Shown: positions 16,636 to 26,252 of the stretch, one piece after another | Position numbering within the stretch: the stretch's first letter is position 1 | Layout of the letters: every line of letters begins with the position of its first letter | Origin: Brevundimonas abyssalis TAR-001 | GTDB taxonomy: Bacteria > Pseudomonadota > Alphaproteobacteria > Caulobacterales > Caulobacteraceae | DNA length: 39,192 nt | Direction: 5' to 3' | NCBI RefSeq assembly: GCF_000466985.1 | Contig: NZ_BATC01000021.1 | Location: 1-39,192, forward strand | Position numbers and translations under genes: made by a program | The notes under the pieces: model-generated | What the model saw: only the letters and a program-made list of their open reading frames with translations | Databases searched by the model: none | What the model was told of the DNA's origin: nothing

Positions 16636-18677
16636 CGCTCCATCAGCGATTGCTCCACGTCATCCTCCCAGTCGGCGTGCCCCGCCCCTGAGACCTCCAC
16701 ATAATCCGACCGCTTGCCGGCCGCCCGCAGGGCTTCGTGCATTTGCCGCGACTGGTGAACCTGGACGATACGGTCGTTGACCCCGTGGACCAGCAGGACC
16801 GGGCAGTCGATCTCCGCGGCCCGCAGCCGCGGCGAGGCGGCGGCGATGGCGGCGGCGTCCGTGCGCGGATCGCCGATGCGGTTGACCCAGTAATTATAGA
16901 CAAAGCCGTCCGCACTTTCGTCGTCACGCCGGTCATAGGCCAGGGAGTCGGCCAGATCGCCCAGCCCGCAGATGGAAATGGCGGCCTTGTACAGGTCCGG
17001 CCGCCGCACCGCGCCCATCAGCGCAGCATAGCCGCCATAGCTGGTCCCCATGATCGCCACCCGGCTTTCATCCAGCCCCCGCTCGCGGATGACATGGGCC
17101 AGGGAGTCCTCCACGTCCTCCTGCATGCGGTCACCCCAGCGCTTCCAGCCCTGGCTGGCGAACGCCAGGCCGAAGCCGCCTGAACCGCGGAACTGGGGCT
17201 GCACCACCCACCATCCCTGGGCGGCCAGGACCTGAGCCTGACGGTCCCAGCCCAGCACGTCGCGGGACTCCGGACCGCCGTGGACCAGGGCGATGACCGG
17301 ACCGGGCCTTCCCCCGGGCGGAGCCGTCACATAGGCTTCAATGGTCGCTCCGTCCCTCGTGCTGACCTGGACGGCCTGGGCCGGAGACAGGCGGCGGGTG
17401 TCGAGCAGGGTCCGGGCGCCCAGATATTCGAAATGGCGGGCTGCCTTGTCATAGAGATACCAGCTTCCGGCGTCGCGGGGGCCGCTGGCCCGGATGATGA
17501 AGCGGTTGTGGGCCGCATCCACGTCGCTGAGGGCCACGTTGCACTCGTCGCCGAAGAAGCCGTTCATGGCCCGGTGATGAGCGCCCAGCGACGCATCGAC
17601 GAAGTCGTACTCCAGCCGGGGCGAATAATAGGCCGCGGCCATGTAGCGACCGCGCACATCCCGAAGGGTGGCGGTCACGTCCAGCCCGGGCCGGGACGCG
17701 CGCGGCGGACCGTATTCCAGCGTCTCCAGATCCAGATCGCGCACCGACAGCACGTCCTCATTCTCCAGTCGGGCCGCCACCAGGGCGTGTCCGGGCCGTT
17801 CGGACGCGCCGATCCAGAGGAAGTCCGCCAGGGCCAACTGTGCCGTGGGCTGGCGCCAGGCCCGGCGCCAGCGCCCCTGCCCGTTCGGCCGCACGAAGAT
17901 GTTGATGAAGGAGCCGCGGGTGCTGATGTCCCGGCGCATGACGGGCACGCCGTTGATTGTGGACCAGTCCAGGGTCAGCTGGCTGCCCCGCTCGACCAGT
18001 TCGGCGCGGCCGGTGTCCACATTGACCCGATGCAGGGCCACCAGCCCGCTGTACTCCCGCGCAGCCATCAGCACATGGCCGGGATCGTCCGCCAGATAGT
18101 CGACCACATAGCCCAGATTCAGGCTTTCGCGCAGGCGCACGCGCTCATTGCCGAACATGAGGGTGTGTTCGCCCGTCTCCAGGTCCATGGAGACCATGCG
18201 CCGGCTCAGGATCTCATAGGTCCTGTTGGCGATGCCGCGGCCCACGGGCGTATTGCCGCCCCCCGTCACCGGGATCACCAGACGCAACATCACCCGCCGT
18301 TCGTTGGCCCAGACCAAGGTCTCCACGTCAAAATCGCCGACGGGAACCCGACGGCGCGGACCGGAGGGGTCGGACGCCTCGATCAGATCCACGACCATGC
18401 GCCGGGCGCCGCCCTCGCCGATGTTCAGCAACACGGCGACCCGTTCGCCGGAGGGTGACAGGGCCGCGGCCGCCACCTGGTTGCCCTGGAAGAACTCAGC
18501 CAGGGCATGGGGCTGGACGGCGTCCTGCGAGCGGGCGTCGCCTGCCGCGCCCAGCAGGACCGCGCCCGCCGCTCCGGCGCCGCACCCCAGCAGACCCCGA
18601 CGGGTGAGCCCGGCGCGCAGGCTTTCGATCCCGGCGTCCCTGAACGGGCCGCTCGGTGCGTTGATCCTGATTGTCAT
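16602..18677 (-). CDS. Exported S9 family peptidase (acylaminoacyl-/dipeptidyl-peptidase type)
   Basis: A 691-residue protein starting at ATG 18677 behind GGGGGGC; the open frame extends to 18716. The N-terminus carries a likely twin-arginine signal (LTRRGLLGCGAGAAGA, then ending near DARSQ), so the enzyme may be exported folded. A beta-propeller region (about 60-430) is followed by an alpha/beta hydrolase domain with PGPVIALVHGGPESRD. The triad is Ser546 in GTSYGG, Asp635 in VNDRIV and His667 in GAGHADWE. The order and GxSYGG elbow place it with S9B/S9C peptidases rather than the S9A pair at the start of the window. It removes N-terminal acyl-amino acids or dipeptides in related enzymes; substrate here unknown. 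Confidence 0.92.
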   Translation of the reverse strand: MTIRINAPSGPFRDAGIESLRAGLTRRGLLGCGAGAAGAVLLGAAGDARSQDAVQPHALAEFFQGNQVAAAALSPSGERVAVLLNIGEGGARRMVVDLIEASDPSGPRRRVPVGDFDVETLVWANERRVMLRLVIPVTGGGNTPVGRGIANRTYEILSRRMVSMDLETGEHTLMFGNERVRLRESLNLGYVVDYLADDPGHVLMAAREYSGLVALHRVNVDTGRAELVERGSQLTLDWSTINGVPVMRRDISTRGSFINIFVRPNGQGRWRRAWRQPTAQLALADFLWIGASERPGHALVAARLENEDVLSVRDLDLETLEYGPPRASRPGLDVTATLRDVRGRYMAAAYYSPRLEYDFVDASLGAHHRAMNGFFGDECNVALSDVDAAHNRFIIRASGPRDAGSWYLYDKAARHFEYLGARTLLDTRRLSPAQAVQVSTRDGATIEAYVTAPPGGRPGPVIALVHGGPESRDVLGWDRQAQVLAAQGWWVVQPQFRGSGGFGLAFASQGWKRWGDRMQEDVEDSLAHVIRERGLDESRVAIMGTSYGGYAALMGAVRRPDLYKAAISICGLGDLADSLAYDRRDDESADGFVYNYWVNRIGDPRTDAAAIAAASPRLRAAEIDCPVLLVHGVNDRIVQVHQSRQMHEALRAAGKRSDYVEVSGAGHADWEDDVEQSLMERYVALFSEVFA

Positions 18678-18772
18678 GAAGCCCCCCGGCACTACGCGCC
18701 GGCCACGCGCCGACAACCTGAAGTTCAGCCGGGGGGACCGCTCCGGTCAACCCGAAAGTGGCTCGACGTCAC

Positions 18773-18898
18773 AGCATCGCGGGAATGACCCGGTCCGGCG
18801 GGCGGCGCCCGTTGGCGCAGGTCATGATGTTCTGGATCACCCGCTCGCCCATCTCCGACGCGTCTCCAGGGTGTCCCAGCCTTGGCAGCGGTCTGACC
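18773..18898 (-). pseudogene. Detached 3'-end fragment of the D-2-hydroxyacid dehydrogenase gene
   Basis: Read on the minus strand this stretch gives MGERVIQNIMTCANGRRPP and then DRVIPAML before a TGA. This is almost the same as the C-terminus of the complete dehydrogenase at 20448-21433 (MGERVIQNIMTYANGHRPP, DRVIPAML). About 100 bases (18773-18873) match 20452-20553 with only a few differences and one gap; weaker similarity reaches about 18898 (PLPRLG against LLPHLG). No start codon or upstream part of the gene is present. It occupies most of the 324-bp gap between the S9 peptidase and CPBP genes and marks one edge of the inserted cassette. Confidence 0.85.
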
Positions 18899-18933
18899 TG
18901 GCTGTTGCGCGAGGCCGCAGTGATCGAACGCAA

Positions 18934-18986
18934 AATGTAACCTTGACGTTACGCCTGCATCAGACCATGATGTAACTCACAGGTGA
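18934..18986 (+). promoter_or_regulatory. Two operator-like repeats before the CPBP gene
   Basis: Two related 18-base sites begin with ATGTAAC: 18934-18951 (ATGTAACcttgaCGTTAC, containing the inverted repeat GTAAC-N6-GTTAC) and 18969-18986 (ATGTAACtcacaGGTGAC). Their starts are 35 bp apart and they lie 16 bp before the CPBP start codon. They are plausible binding sites for the XRE regulator encoded at the end of the same cassette, which would make it self-regulating. This is inference from position and symmetry. Confidence 0.38.
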
Positions 18987-19001
18987 CACGGGAGGTGCGT
19001 C

Positions 19002-19745
19002 ATGACAGCAAATGCTTCAAAGGGAGCCGGTTTGGTCGGCGCGGCGCAGTCAGCCGCCGAGATCGTCGCCGCCTTTGCGGGTCTGTTCATCGCTTCAGCA
19101 GTCCTGGGCGTCCTGGTCGCGAACAATGCAGTCGAGTGGCTTCAGACCCCCCTGCTGGCTCTTGCGATGTGGGGGGCGGTGCTCGTCGGAGCGCTCCTCC
19201 TCAGACTGCGTCGCTCTTCCTACCGTCAACTGGGCCTGGCTCGGCCCGTCGGTTGGACGCGGACGCTTGTGCTGGCGGTGATCGCGGCGGTCGCGGCGAA
19301 TCTCGGCGCCCTGGCGCTGGGCATGGCGATCCAGGCCACGACCGACTGGCCGCCCCTGGACCTGACCTATATTCGCCTTTCCATTGAAGGCAATGCAGCC
19401 GCCTATCTGGTCTGGATGGTTCTGGTGGTGTGGGGGAGCGCAGCGGTTGGCGAGGAACTGTTCGCCCGCGGCTTCGTGATGGACCGGCTGACGACTCTGT
19501 TCGGCGGGAGCCGCATCGCGATTGCCGCCGCTGTCCTCGCCCAGGCTCTCATGTTCGGCCTTCTGCACGCCATACAAGGCCCCACGGGCGTCTTGATCAC
19601 CGCCTTTGTGGGAGTGATCCTCGCGATCACCTACTACGCCTCAGGGCGGAATCTGTGGGCGCCGATCATCGCCCACGGCCTGATGGACACCTACGGCCTG
19701 ACCTTGATCTTCCTCGGCCTGCCCCTGCCGGGCCATATGAATTGA
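19002..19745 (+). CDS. CPBP family intramembrane glutamic endopeptidase
   Basis: A 247-residue multi-pass membrane protein (about seven hydrophobic segments) with the CPBP/ABI (CAAX-protease and bacteriocin-processing) motifs: Glu151/Glu152 in GEELFARGF, His189 in LLHAIQG and His225 in IIAHGLMD. These form the glutamate/histidine site within the membrane. Bacterial members process peptides or confer self-immunity to bacteriocins; the substrate here is not known. A GGGAGGTG ribosome site precedes the ATG. It opens a three-gene cassette with a small membrane protein (43 bp downstream) and an XRE regulator. The opening codons look less G/C-rich than neighbouring genes, which agrees with acquisition. 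Confidence 0.9.
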   Translation: MTANASKGAGLVGAAQSAAEIVAAFAGLFIASAVLGVLVANNAVEWLQTPLLALAMWGAVLVGALLLRLRRSSYRQLGLARPVGWTRTLVLAVIAAVAANLGALALGMAIQATTDWPPLDLTYIRLSIEGNAAAYLVWMVLVVWGSAAVGEELFARGFVMDRLTTLFGGSRIAIAAAVLAQALMFGLLHAIQGPTGVLITAFVGVILAITYYASGRNLWAPIIAHGLMDTYGLTLIFLGLPLPGHMN

Positions 19746-19788
19746 CTGCCATCACCCTGATCAGAATCCTGCCAGAAGGAGACCCGAC

Positions 19789-20232
19789 ATGCCGCCCCTG
19801 AAAAACCCCGCCCGCACAAGACGGCGGTTGATGTTCAGCCTCGCCCTTGGTCTGGCCATGCTCATGCCCAGCGCGATCCTGCTGCAGACCGGCGCCCTCG
19901 GCGCAAATCACACGACGACCGTGCTGATCATCCTGGCGGTGGGGTTGCTGCTGGCCGCACCAGGCAGCATAGGTCTGACCGTCCTGCAACTCCGGGCGTT
20001 GCGGGACCGATCCATGAACCAGGAGCTCAACGACGAACTCTCCACCCGCAACAGCGTCAGGGCCATGGCGGTGGGCTACGTGGCGATCGCGGCGGCGGCC
20101 GGCTATACGCTGCCCCTCAGCGTCTTCATCGACATGCCCCTCGCACCGGTCCTCACGGGCGTGCTTCTGTCGGGCGTCCTGGCCCATGTTCTGAGCTTCG
20201 CGATCTTCGAACGTCAGGGTGACGATGGCTGA
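19789..20232 (+). CDS. Small multi-pass membrane protein, partner of the XRE regulator
   Basis: A 147-residue protein with four hydrophobic segments (about 15-35, 45-65, 90-110 and 118-140) separated by a charged loop around LRDRSMNQELNDELSTRN. An AGAAGGAG ribosome site precedes the ATG. I do not recognise a named family. Small membrane proteins of this shape are commonly encoded directly before a short XRE-type regulator, and here the regulator gene overlaps its end by 8 bases, implying translational coupling. A role in sensing or in modulating the regulator at the membrane is possible but unproven. Confidence 0.8.
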   Translation: MPPLKNPARTRRRLMFSLALGLAMLMPSAILLQTGALGANHTTTVLIILAVGLLLAAPGSIGLTVLQLRALRDRSMNQELNDELSTRNSVRAMAVGYVAIAAAAGYTLPLSVFIDMPLAPVLTGVLLSGVLAHVLSFAIFERQGDDG

Positions 20233-20434
20233 AAGCGAACTCGGCAACAGGCTCAAGGCTCTTCGCAGCGACGCCGGCCTGACCCAGGCGGAGCTCGCCG
20301 CCCTGGTCGGGGTTTCCCGAAAAACCATCAACACCGTCGAGAACGAGGTCTTCACGCCCTCCACCACCCTGGCGCTGAAGCTGGCCCGCGCGCTCAACGC
20401 CCCGGTCGAAACCCTGTTCTTTCTCAGGGCATGA
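20225..20434 (+). CDS. Short XRE-family helix-turn-helix regulator (YozG-like)
   Basis: A 69-residue protein consisting almost entirely of a Cro/CI helix-turn-helix: NRLKALRSDAGLTQAELAAL, then VGVSRKTINTVENEVFTPS, then ALKLARALNAPVETLFFL. The ATG at 20225 is preferred over the GTG at 20219. It overlaps the membrane-protein gene by 8 bases. Regulators of this size usually repress their own operon; the operator-like repeats before the CPBP gene are candidate sites. The gene ends 13 bp before the convergent dehydrogenase stop. Confidence 0.88.
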   Translation: MAESELGNRLKALRSDAGLTQAELAALVGVSRKTINTVENEVFTPSTTLALKLARALNAPVETLFFLRA

Positions 20435-20447
20435 GCCCGCGTTACGC

Positions 20448-21433
20448 CTAGAGCATCGCGGGAATGACCCGGTCCGGCGGGCGGTGCCCGTTGGCGTAGG
20501 TCATGATGTTCTGGATCACCCGCTCGCCCATTTCCCGGCGCGTCTCCAGGGTGGCGGAGCCGAGGTGGGGCAGCAGCACCACATTGGCATGGCCAACCAG
20601 ACCGGGATGCACCTTCGGCTCGTGCTCGAACACGTCCAGGCCCACCCCGGCGATGGCTTTCTCGCGCACCGCGTCGGCCAGCGCCGCCTCATCGATCAGC
20701 TCACCGCGCGCGGTGTTCACCAGGATCACATGGGGCTGCAGCTTCGCCAGCCGCTCGGCCGACATCAGGTGGTGGGTCTCCTTCGTCGCCGGGCAGTTCA
20801 GGGAGATCAGGTCCATGCGCCCCAGCATCTGGTCCAGGTCATCCCAGTAGGTTGCGCCCAGCTCCGCCTCGATGGCGGCGCTGACCGGCTTTCTGTTGTG
20901 ATAGTGGACCTGAAGCCCGAACGCCTGGCGCGGCGGGCCAGGGCCTGGCCGATGCGGCCCATGCCGACGATGCCCAGCCGCTTGCCCCACAGCTTGCGGC
21001 CGTTCATCCAGGTGGGGGTCCAGCCGGTGAAGCGGCCCTCGGCCATCACCTGCGCGCCCTCCACGACCCGGCGCGACACCGCCAGGATCAGGGTCATGGC
21101 CAGGTCGGCGGTGTCCTCGGTCAGGACGCCGGGCGTGTTGGTGACGATGATGCCCCGCGCCACCGCCGCCTCCACATCGATATGATCCACCCCCGCGCCG
21201 AAATTGGCGATCATCTTCAGCTGCTCGCCCGCGCCGGCGATCAGCTCGGCGTCGATTCGGTCGGTGATGGTGGGGGCCAGAACGTCCGCGCGCTGCATGG
21301 CCGACTCCAGCGCGGCCCGGTCCATGGGGGCGTCGGTCAGGTTCAGTTCGGCGTCGAACAGCTCGCGCATGCGGGTCTCGACGGCGTCGGGCAGCCGTCT
21401 GGTTAGCACGACCTTAAGATTGCTGGCGGACAT
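20448..21433 (-). pseudogene. D-2-hydroxyacid dehydrogenase, one-base frameshift near 20927
   Basis: Starts at ATG 21433 (MSASNLKVVLTRRLPD). The substrate domain shows NFGAGVDHIDVEAA and TPGVLTEDTADLAMTLIL; the NAD-binding loop is GIVGMGRIGQALA. The frame is lost after ARRAR. The other frame continues with AFGLQVHYHNRKPV, LNCPATKETHHLM, ILVNTARGELIDEAAL, GLDVFEHEP and LLPHLGSAT, ending at TAG 20448-20450. Adding one G near 20927 (plus strand) restores a normal protein of about 328 residues with the catalytic Arg (NTARGE), Glu (EHEP) and His (PHLGSAT). It should reduce glyoxylate, hydroxypyruvate or a similar 2-keto acid with NAD(P)H. Its 3' end is duplicated at 18773-18873. Confidence 0.87.
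20452..20553. repeat. Direct repeat, right copy (partner 18773-18873)
   Basis: The last ~100 bases of the dehydrogenase gene recur in the same orientation at 18773-18873 with only a handful of differences. The two copies flank the CPBP, membrane-protein and XRE cassette, giving a unit of about 1.68 kb from repeat to repeat. Similarity stops exactly at the stop codon of the gene in both copies. Confidence 0.85.
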
Positions 21434-21500
21434 AGACGCTTTCAGGCTGTGACGACGGCGCATCGCGCCGGACGCCGAGGAATGGCCGAGGGATCGGGAC

Positions 21501-22064
21501 GTGTCTAGCAAAGCGTCGGGAAGGATCAAAAGCCTGCGCACGGTTCTGCTGGCCGCCGGCATGGCGCTGGGCCTCGGCGCCGGGGCCCAGATGCCGGACG
21601 GGCGGCCCACGCCGTCGGGCTTCGACGTGCCCCGCTGGGTGTCCATCAAGTCCTCGCCCGCCCGCGCGCGCCGCGGCCCCGGCCTCGATCACCGCATCCT
21701 GTGGGAGTACCGCGCCGCGGGCCTGCCGGTTCAGGTGGTCGCCGAGACCCGGGACTGGCGCAAGGTCTGCGACCCCGAGGGCAATGTGGCCTGGGTCCAC
21801 CGCACCATCACCTCGGGCCGCCGCACCGCCTTCAACCGCACCGATGCGCCGCTGGACCTGCGCCGTCGGCCCGATGCTGAGGCCGGCGTCCGCGCGCGGC
21901 TGGCGGCGCGGGCCGTGATCACCCTGGATCGATGCGAGGACGGCTGGTGCCGGCTGCAGTCCGGCCGCCTGCACGGCTGGGCGCCGCAGGAGGCCCTGTT
22001 CGGGGTTCAGACGCAGGCGCAATGTCCGGCCTCGACCCCCGCGGGACGCGCCGTCGGGCGCTGA
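21501..22064 (+). CDS. Exported SH3-domain protein
   Basis: A 187-residue protein if started at GTG 21501; an ATG at 21561 falls inside the signal peptide, so the GTG is preferred. The signal peptide (about 12-30) ends near GAGAQ. Two bacterial SH3-like repeats follow: the first around WVSIKSSPARARRGPGLDH to VAWVHRTI, the second around LDLRRRPDAEAGVRARL to LHGWAPQEALFG, the latter with a Cys pair (RCEDGWCRL). Such domains bind cell-wall peptides or act as adaptors in the periplasm; no catalytic domain is present. It is divergent from the dehydrogenase across 67 bp. Confidence 0.85.
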   Translation: MSSKASGRIKSLRTVLLAAGMALGLGAGAQMPDGRPTPSGFDVPRWVSIKSSPARARRGPGLDHRILWEYRAAGLPVQVVAETRDWRKVCDPEGNVAWVHRTITSGRRTAFNRTDAPLDLRRRPDAEAGVRARLAARAVITLDRCEDGWCRLQSGRLHGWAPQEALFGVQTQAQCPASTPAGRAVGR

Positions 22065-22166
22065 TCTTCGACCGACGGAAGGTTGAGCCCCGCCCCTGCG
22101 TCGTGTAACCGCCCGATCACAAGCCCTGTCGCCCGCACGGCGCGACAATCCTGACGGAGCCGCCCC

Positions 22167-22709
22167 GTGACCCAATCCCCCTATCCCTCGTCCTTCGACC
22201 ACGACGGCCTTCTGGCCAGCGGCCGGGGCGAGCTGTTCGGGCCGGGCAACGCCCAGCTGCCGGCCCCGCCCATGCTGATGTTCGACCGCATCAAGACCAT
22301 CAGCATGGACGGCGGCGATCACGGCAAGGGCTACATCGAGGCCGAACTCGACATCCACCCGGACCTCTGGTTCTTCCAGTGCCACTTCATCGGCGATCCC
22401 GTCATGCCCGGCTGCCTGGGCCTGGACGCCATGTGGCAGCTGGTGGGCTTTTTCCTGGGCTGGACCGGCGCGCCGGGCCGGGGCCGGGCGCTGGGCGTCG
22501 GCGAGGTGAAATTCACCGGCCAGGTGACGCCTGACATCAAGCGCGTCGTCTACAAGGTGCACCTGAAGCGCGTCATCAACCGGCGTCTGGTCATGGGCAT
22601 CGCGGACGGCGTGCTGGAAGCGGACGGCGTGCCTATCTATACGGCCAGCGACATGCGTGTGGGCCTGTTCGGCGCCCAGACCCCGGCCACGCCGGAAACC
22701 GCCGGCTGA
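22167..22709 (+). CDS. fabA: 3-hydroxydecanoyl-ACP dehydratase/isomerase FabA
   Basis: A 180-residue hotdog-fold enzyme starting at GTG 22167 behind an ACGGAG site. It dehydrates 3-hydroxydecanoyl-ACP and isomerises trans-2- to cis-3-decenoyl-ACP, the branch point for anaerobic-type unsaturated fatty-acid synthesis. Active-site residues are visible: His73 in [13 protein letters not shown] and Asp87 in [24 protein letters not shown] and [11 protein letters not shown] are also typical. fabB follows 53 bp downstream, the usual partner in an operon. Confidence 0.96.
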   Translation: MTQSPYPSSFDHDGLLASGRGELFGPGNAQLPAPPMLMFDRIKTISMDGGDHGKGYIEAELDIHPDLWFFQCHFIGDPVMPGCLGLDAMWQLVGFFLGWTGAPGRGRALGVGEVKFTGQVTPDIKRVVYKVHLKRVINRRLVMGIADGVLEADGVPIYTASDMRVGLFGAQTPATPETAG

Positions 22710-22762
22710 GTTACGGATTAACTTTCAACGACCGGAAACCGGCGACTAGGGCGAGGAACAAT

Positions 22763-23980
22763 ATGCGGCGTGTGGTGATCACGGGTCTGGGGATCGTCTC
22801 CTCCATCGGCAAGGACGCCGCGGAGGTGACCAAATCCCTGCGCGAGGCTCGTTCTGGCGTCGTCGCCGCGCCTGAGTACGCCGAGCTGGGATTCCGCTCC
22901 CAGGTCCACGCCCCGCCCAAGATCGAGGACTGGACCGGCCTGGTGGATCGCCGCGCCGCCCGTTTCCTGGCCCCCGGCACCGCCTGGGCCCACATCGCCT
23001 TTGAACAGGCCCTGGCCGACTGCGGCATGACAGCCGAGGAGATCCGCCACGAGCGCATCGGCCTGATCGTCGGCGACGGCGGCCCGTCCACCCGCACCAT
23101 CGTCGAGGCGGCGGAGACCACAAAGACGCGCGGCCCCAAGCGCATCGGCCCGTTCGCGGTGCCCAAGGCCATGTCGTCGGGACCGTCGGCCGTTCTGGCC
23201 ACCTGGTTCCAGATCAAGGGCATCAATTATTCGATCAGTTCGGCCTGCGCGACGTCGGTGCACTGCATCGGCGCGGCCGCCGAACAGATCGCCTGGGGCA
23301 AGCAGGACGTGGTCTTCGCCGGCGGCTGCGAGGAGATCGACTGGACCCTGTCGAACCTGTTCGACGCCATGGGCGCCATGTCCTCCAACTTCAACGACAC
23401 CCCCTCGGTGGCCAGCCGCGCCTATGACAAGGACCGCGACGGCTTCGTCATCGCGGGCGGCGCGGGCATCGTGGTGGTCGAGGAGTATGAGCGGGCCAAG
23501 GCGCGCGGTGCGAAGATCTATGCCGAGATCGTCGGCTACGGGGCCAACTCCGACGGCTTCGACATGGTCGCCCCCTCCGGCGAGGGCGCCGAGCGCTGCA
23601 TGAAGATCGCGCTCGAAATGGCCGGAAACCGCAAGGTCGACTATCTGAACCCGCACGGCACCTCGACCCCGGTGGGCGATGCGCGCGAGACCGACGCCAT
23701 CCGGAATGTCTTCGGGGCCGACAAGGCGCCGATGATCTCGTCCACCAAGTCCCTGACCGGCCACAGCCTGGGGGCGGCGGGCGCGCAGGAGGCGATCTAT
23801 TGCCTCCTGATGATGCAGGACGGCTTCGCCGCCGAGAGCGCGCACATCGAGACCCTGGACCCGGACTTCGCCGATCTGCCCATCCTGCGCGAACGCAAGG
23901 ACGGGGAGCTGACGACGGTCATGTCCAACTCGTTCGGCTTCGGCGGCACCAACGGCTGCATCATCCTGTCCAAGGTCTGA
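22763..23980 (+). CDS. fabB: 3-oxoacyl-ACP synthase I FabB
   Basis: A 405-residue beta-ketoacyl-ACP synthase that elongates cis-3-decenoyl-ACP made by FabA. The Cys-His-His triad is visible: Cys162 in SACATSVHC, His298 in [11 protein letters not shown] and His334 in [10 protein letters not shown]. The C-terminal [11 protein letters not shown] is the family end motif. The opening [16 protein letters not shown] is typical of FabB. A GGGCGAGGA site precedes the ATG. Adjacency to fabA supports FabB over FabF. A 114-bp gap separates it from the antiporter gene. Confidence 0.95.
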   Translation: MRRVVITGLGIVSSIGKDAAEVTKSLREARSGVVAAPEYAELGFRSQVHAPPKIEDWTGLVDRRAARFLAPGTAWAHIAFEQALADCGMTAEEIRHERIGLIVGDGGPSTRTIVEAAETTKTRGPKRIGPFAVPKAMSSGPSAVLATWFQIKGINYSISSACATSVHCIGAAAEQIAWGKQDVVFAGGCEEIDWTLSNLFDAMGAMSSNFNDTPSVASRAYDKDRDGFVIAGGAGIVVVEEYERAKARGAKIYAEIVGYGANSDGFDMVAPSGEGAERCMKIALEMAGNRKVDYLNPHGTSTPVGDARETDAIRNVFGADKAPMISSTKSLTGHSLGAAGAQEAIYCLLMMQDGFAAESAHIETLDPDFADLPILRERKDGELTTVMSNSFGFGGTNGCIILSKV

Positions 23981-24094
23981 ACCTTCGGGAGCGGATCGTC
24001 GATGTGACGGACGGGCGAGCATCCGAACCGGGTCCGGAGCGTTGCTGCATGTGGTCTGCCCGGGCGCCGGTCATGCCTGCCAGATTCGACGCCT

Positions 24095-25408
24095 GTGCTG
24101 GAGCCTCTGCTGATTTTCGATCCCTATATCCTGTTCCTGCTCGGCCTCGGCGCCGTGGTCCTGCTGGTGTCCTGGGCGCCGGTGGGGCTCAAGCGCCTGC
24201 CGCTGACGCTGGCGATCCTCTGCGTCGCGCTGGGCGTCGCGGTGTTCTCAACGGGACTGCTGGCCTTTGATCCTGACCCCCGGACCTGGGACACAGCCAC
24301 AGAACGGCTGACGGAGCTGGTCGTCATCATCAGCCTGATGGGGGCGGGGCTGAAGATCGATCGCATACCGGGTTGGCGCAGCTGGTCGACGACCTGGCGG
24401 CTGCTCGCCGTCGCCATGCCGCTGACGATCGCCGCGACCGCCTGGCTGGGATGGTCCGGGCTGGGCTTCAGCATGGCCATGGCGCTGCTCTTTGGCGCCA
24501 GCATGGCGCCGACCGACCCGGTCTTGGCCTCCGATGTCCAGTGCGGCCCGCCCGGCTCCGGCGATGAAGACGAGGTGCGCTTCGGCCTGACCTCAGAGGC
24601 GGGGCTGAACGACGCCCTCGCCTTTCCCTTCGTGCACCTGGCCATCCTCGCCGCTGCGGGTGGTCTGGCCACCCAGGCCGGCCTGACCGACTGGTTCTCC
24701 ATCAAGGTCGGCTGGAAGCTGCTGGCCGGCCTCGGCGCCGGCTGGCTCGTGGGAAAACTGCTCGGATATCTGCTGTTTCGCAGCCGTCGCGGCGGACTGT
24801 CGAAGCTGACCGACGGGCTGATCGCCCTCGCCGCCACCCTTATCGCCTATGCAGTCGCCGAGGTGGTTCACGGCTACGGCTTCCTCGCCGTTTTCGTCTG
24901 CGCGATGGCCATCCGGGGCACCGAGCGGGAGCACGACTTCCATCAGGAGATGCACGACTTCTCCGACCAGATCGAACGTCTGCTGATGATGCTGCTGCTG
25001 GTGCTGTTCGGCGGCGCCCTGGCCAACGGCCTGCTGGCCAGCCTGACCTGGACCGACGCCCTGATCGGTCTCGCTGTCGTCTTCGTGGTGCGCCCCGTCG
25101 CCGGCCTGATCGCCATGATCGGCTCGCCTCCGCCGTGGCGGGAGCGGCTGCTGCTGGCCTTCCTTGGAATCCGGGGGGTCGGCTCGGTCTACTACATCGC
25201 CTACGGCATCAATCACGGCGACTTCGGCAACAGCGAACGGCTGTGGGCCGTGGTCGGCTTCATCATCCTGCTGTCGATCATCGTCCACGGCGTCACCGCG
25301 ACCCCTCTGCTCGCCCGGCTGGCGCGTCGGAGCGACGCCTGCGCCGCCCCGGACTTCCCCGCCGACGCCGCCCCTGCTAACCCTCCGGCTTCGAAGAACG
25401 GAGACTGA
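24095..25408 (+). CDS. CPA1-type cation/proton antiporter
   Basis: A 437-residue membrane protein with about a dozen hydrophobic segments, starting at GTG 24095. The CPA1 core is clear: SMAPTDPVLASDVQ (about 136-149, the unwound-helix TDP motif) and GLTSEAGLNDALAFPF (about 165-180, with the ND ion-binding pair). It exchanges Na+ or K+ for protons across the inner membrane, as NhaP-type proteins do. It ends 2 bp before the fabI start, so the two are almost certainly co-transcribed. It splits what would otherwise be a continuous fabA-fabB-fabI run. Confidence 0.9.
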   Translation: MLEPLLIFDPYILFLLGLGAVVLLVSWAPVGLKRLPLTLAILCVALGVAVFSTGLLAFDPDPRTWDTATERLTELVVIISLMGAGLKIDRIPGWRSWSTTWRLLAVAMPLTIAATAWLGWSGLGFSMAMALLFGASMAPTDPVLASDVQCGPPGSGDEDEVRFGLTSEAGLNDALAFPFVHLAILAAAGGLATQAGLTDWFSIKVGWKLLAGLGAGWLVGKLLGYLLFRSRRGGLSKLTDGLIALAATLIAYAVAEVVHGYGFLAVFVCAMAIRGTEREHDFHQEMHDFSDQIERLLMMLLLVLFGGALANGLLASLTWTDALIGLAVVFVVRPVAGLIAMIGSPPPWRERLLLAFLGIRGVGSVYYIAYGINHGDFGNSERLWAVVGFIILLSIIVHGVTATPLLARLARRSDACAAPDFPADAAPANPPASKNGD

Positions 25409-25410
25409 CC

Positions 25411-26231
<821 letters not shown>

Positions 26232-26252
26232 CGCCTTCGGGCGGCCCGCGCC

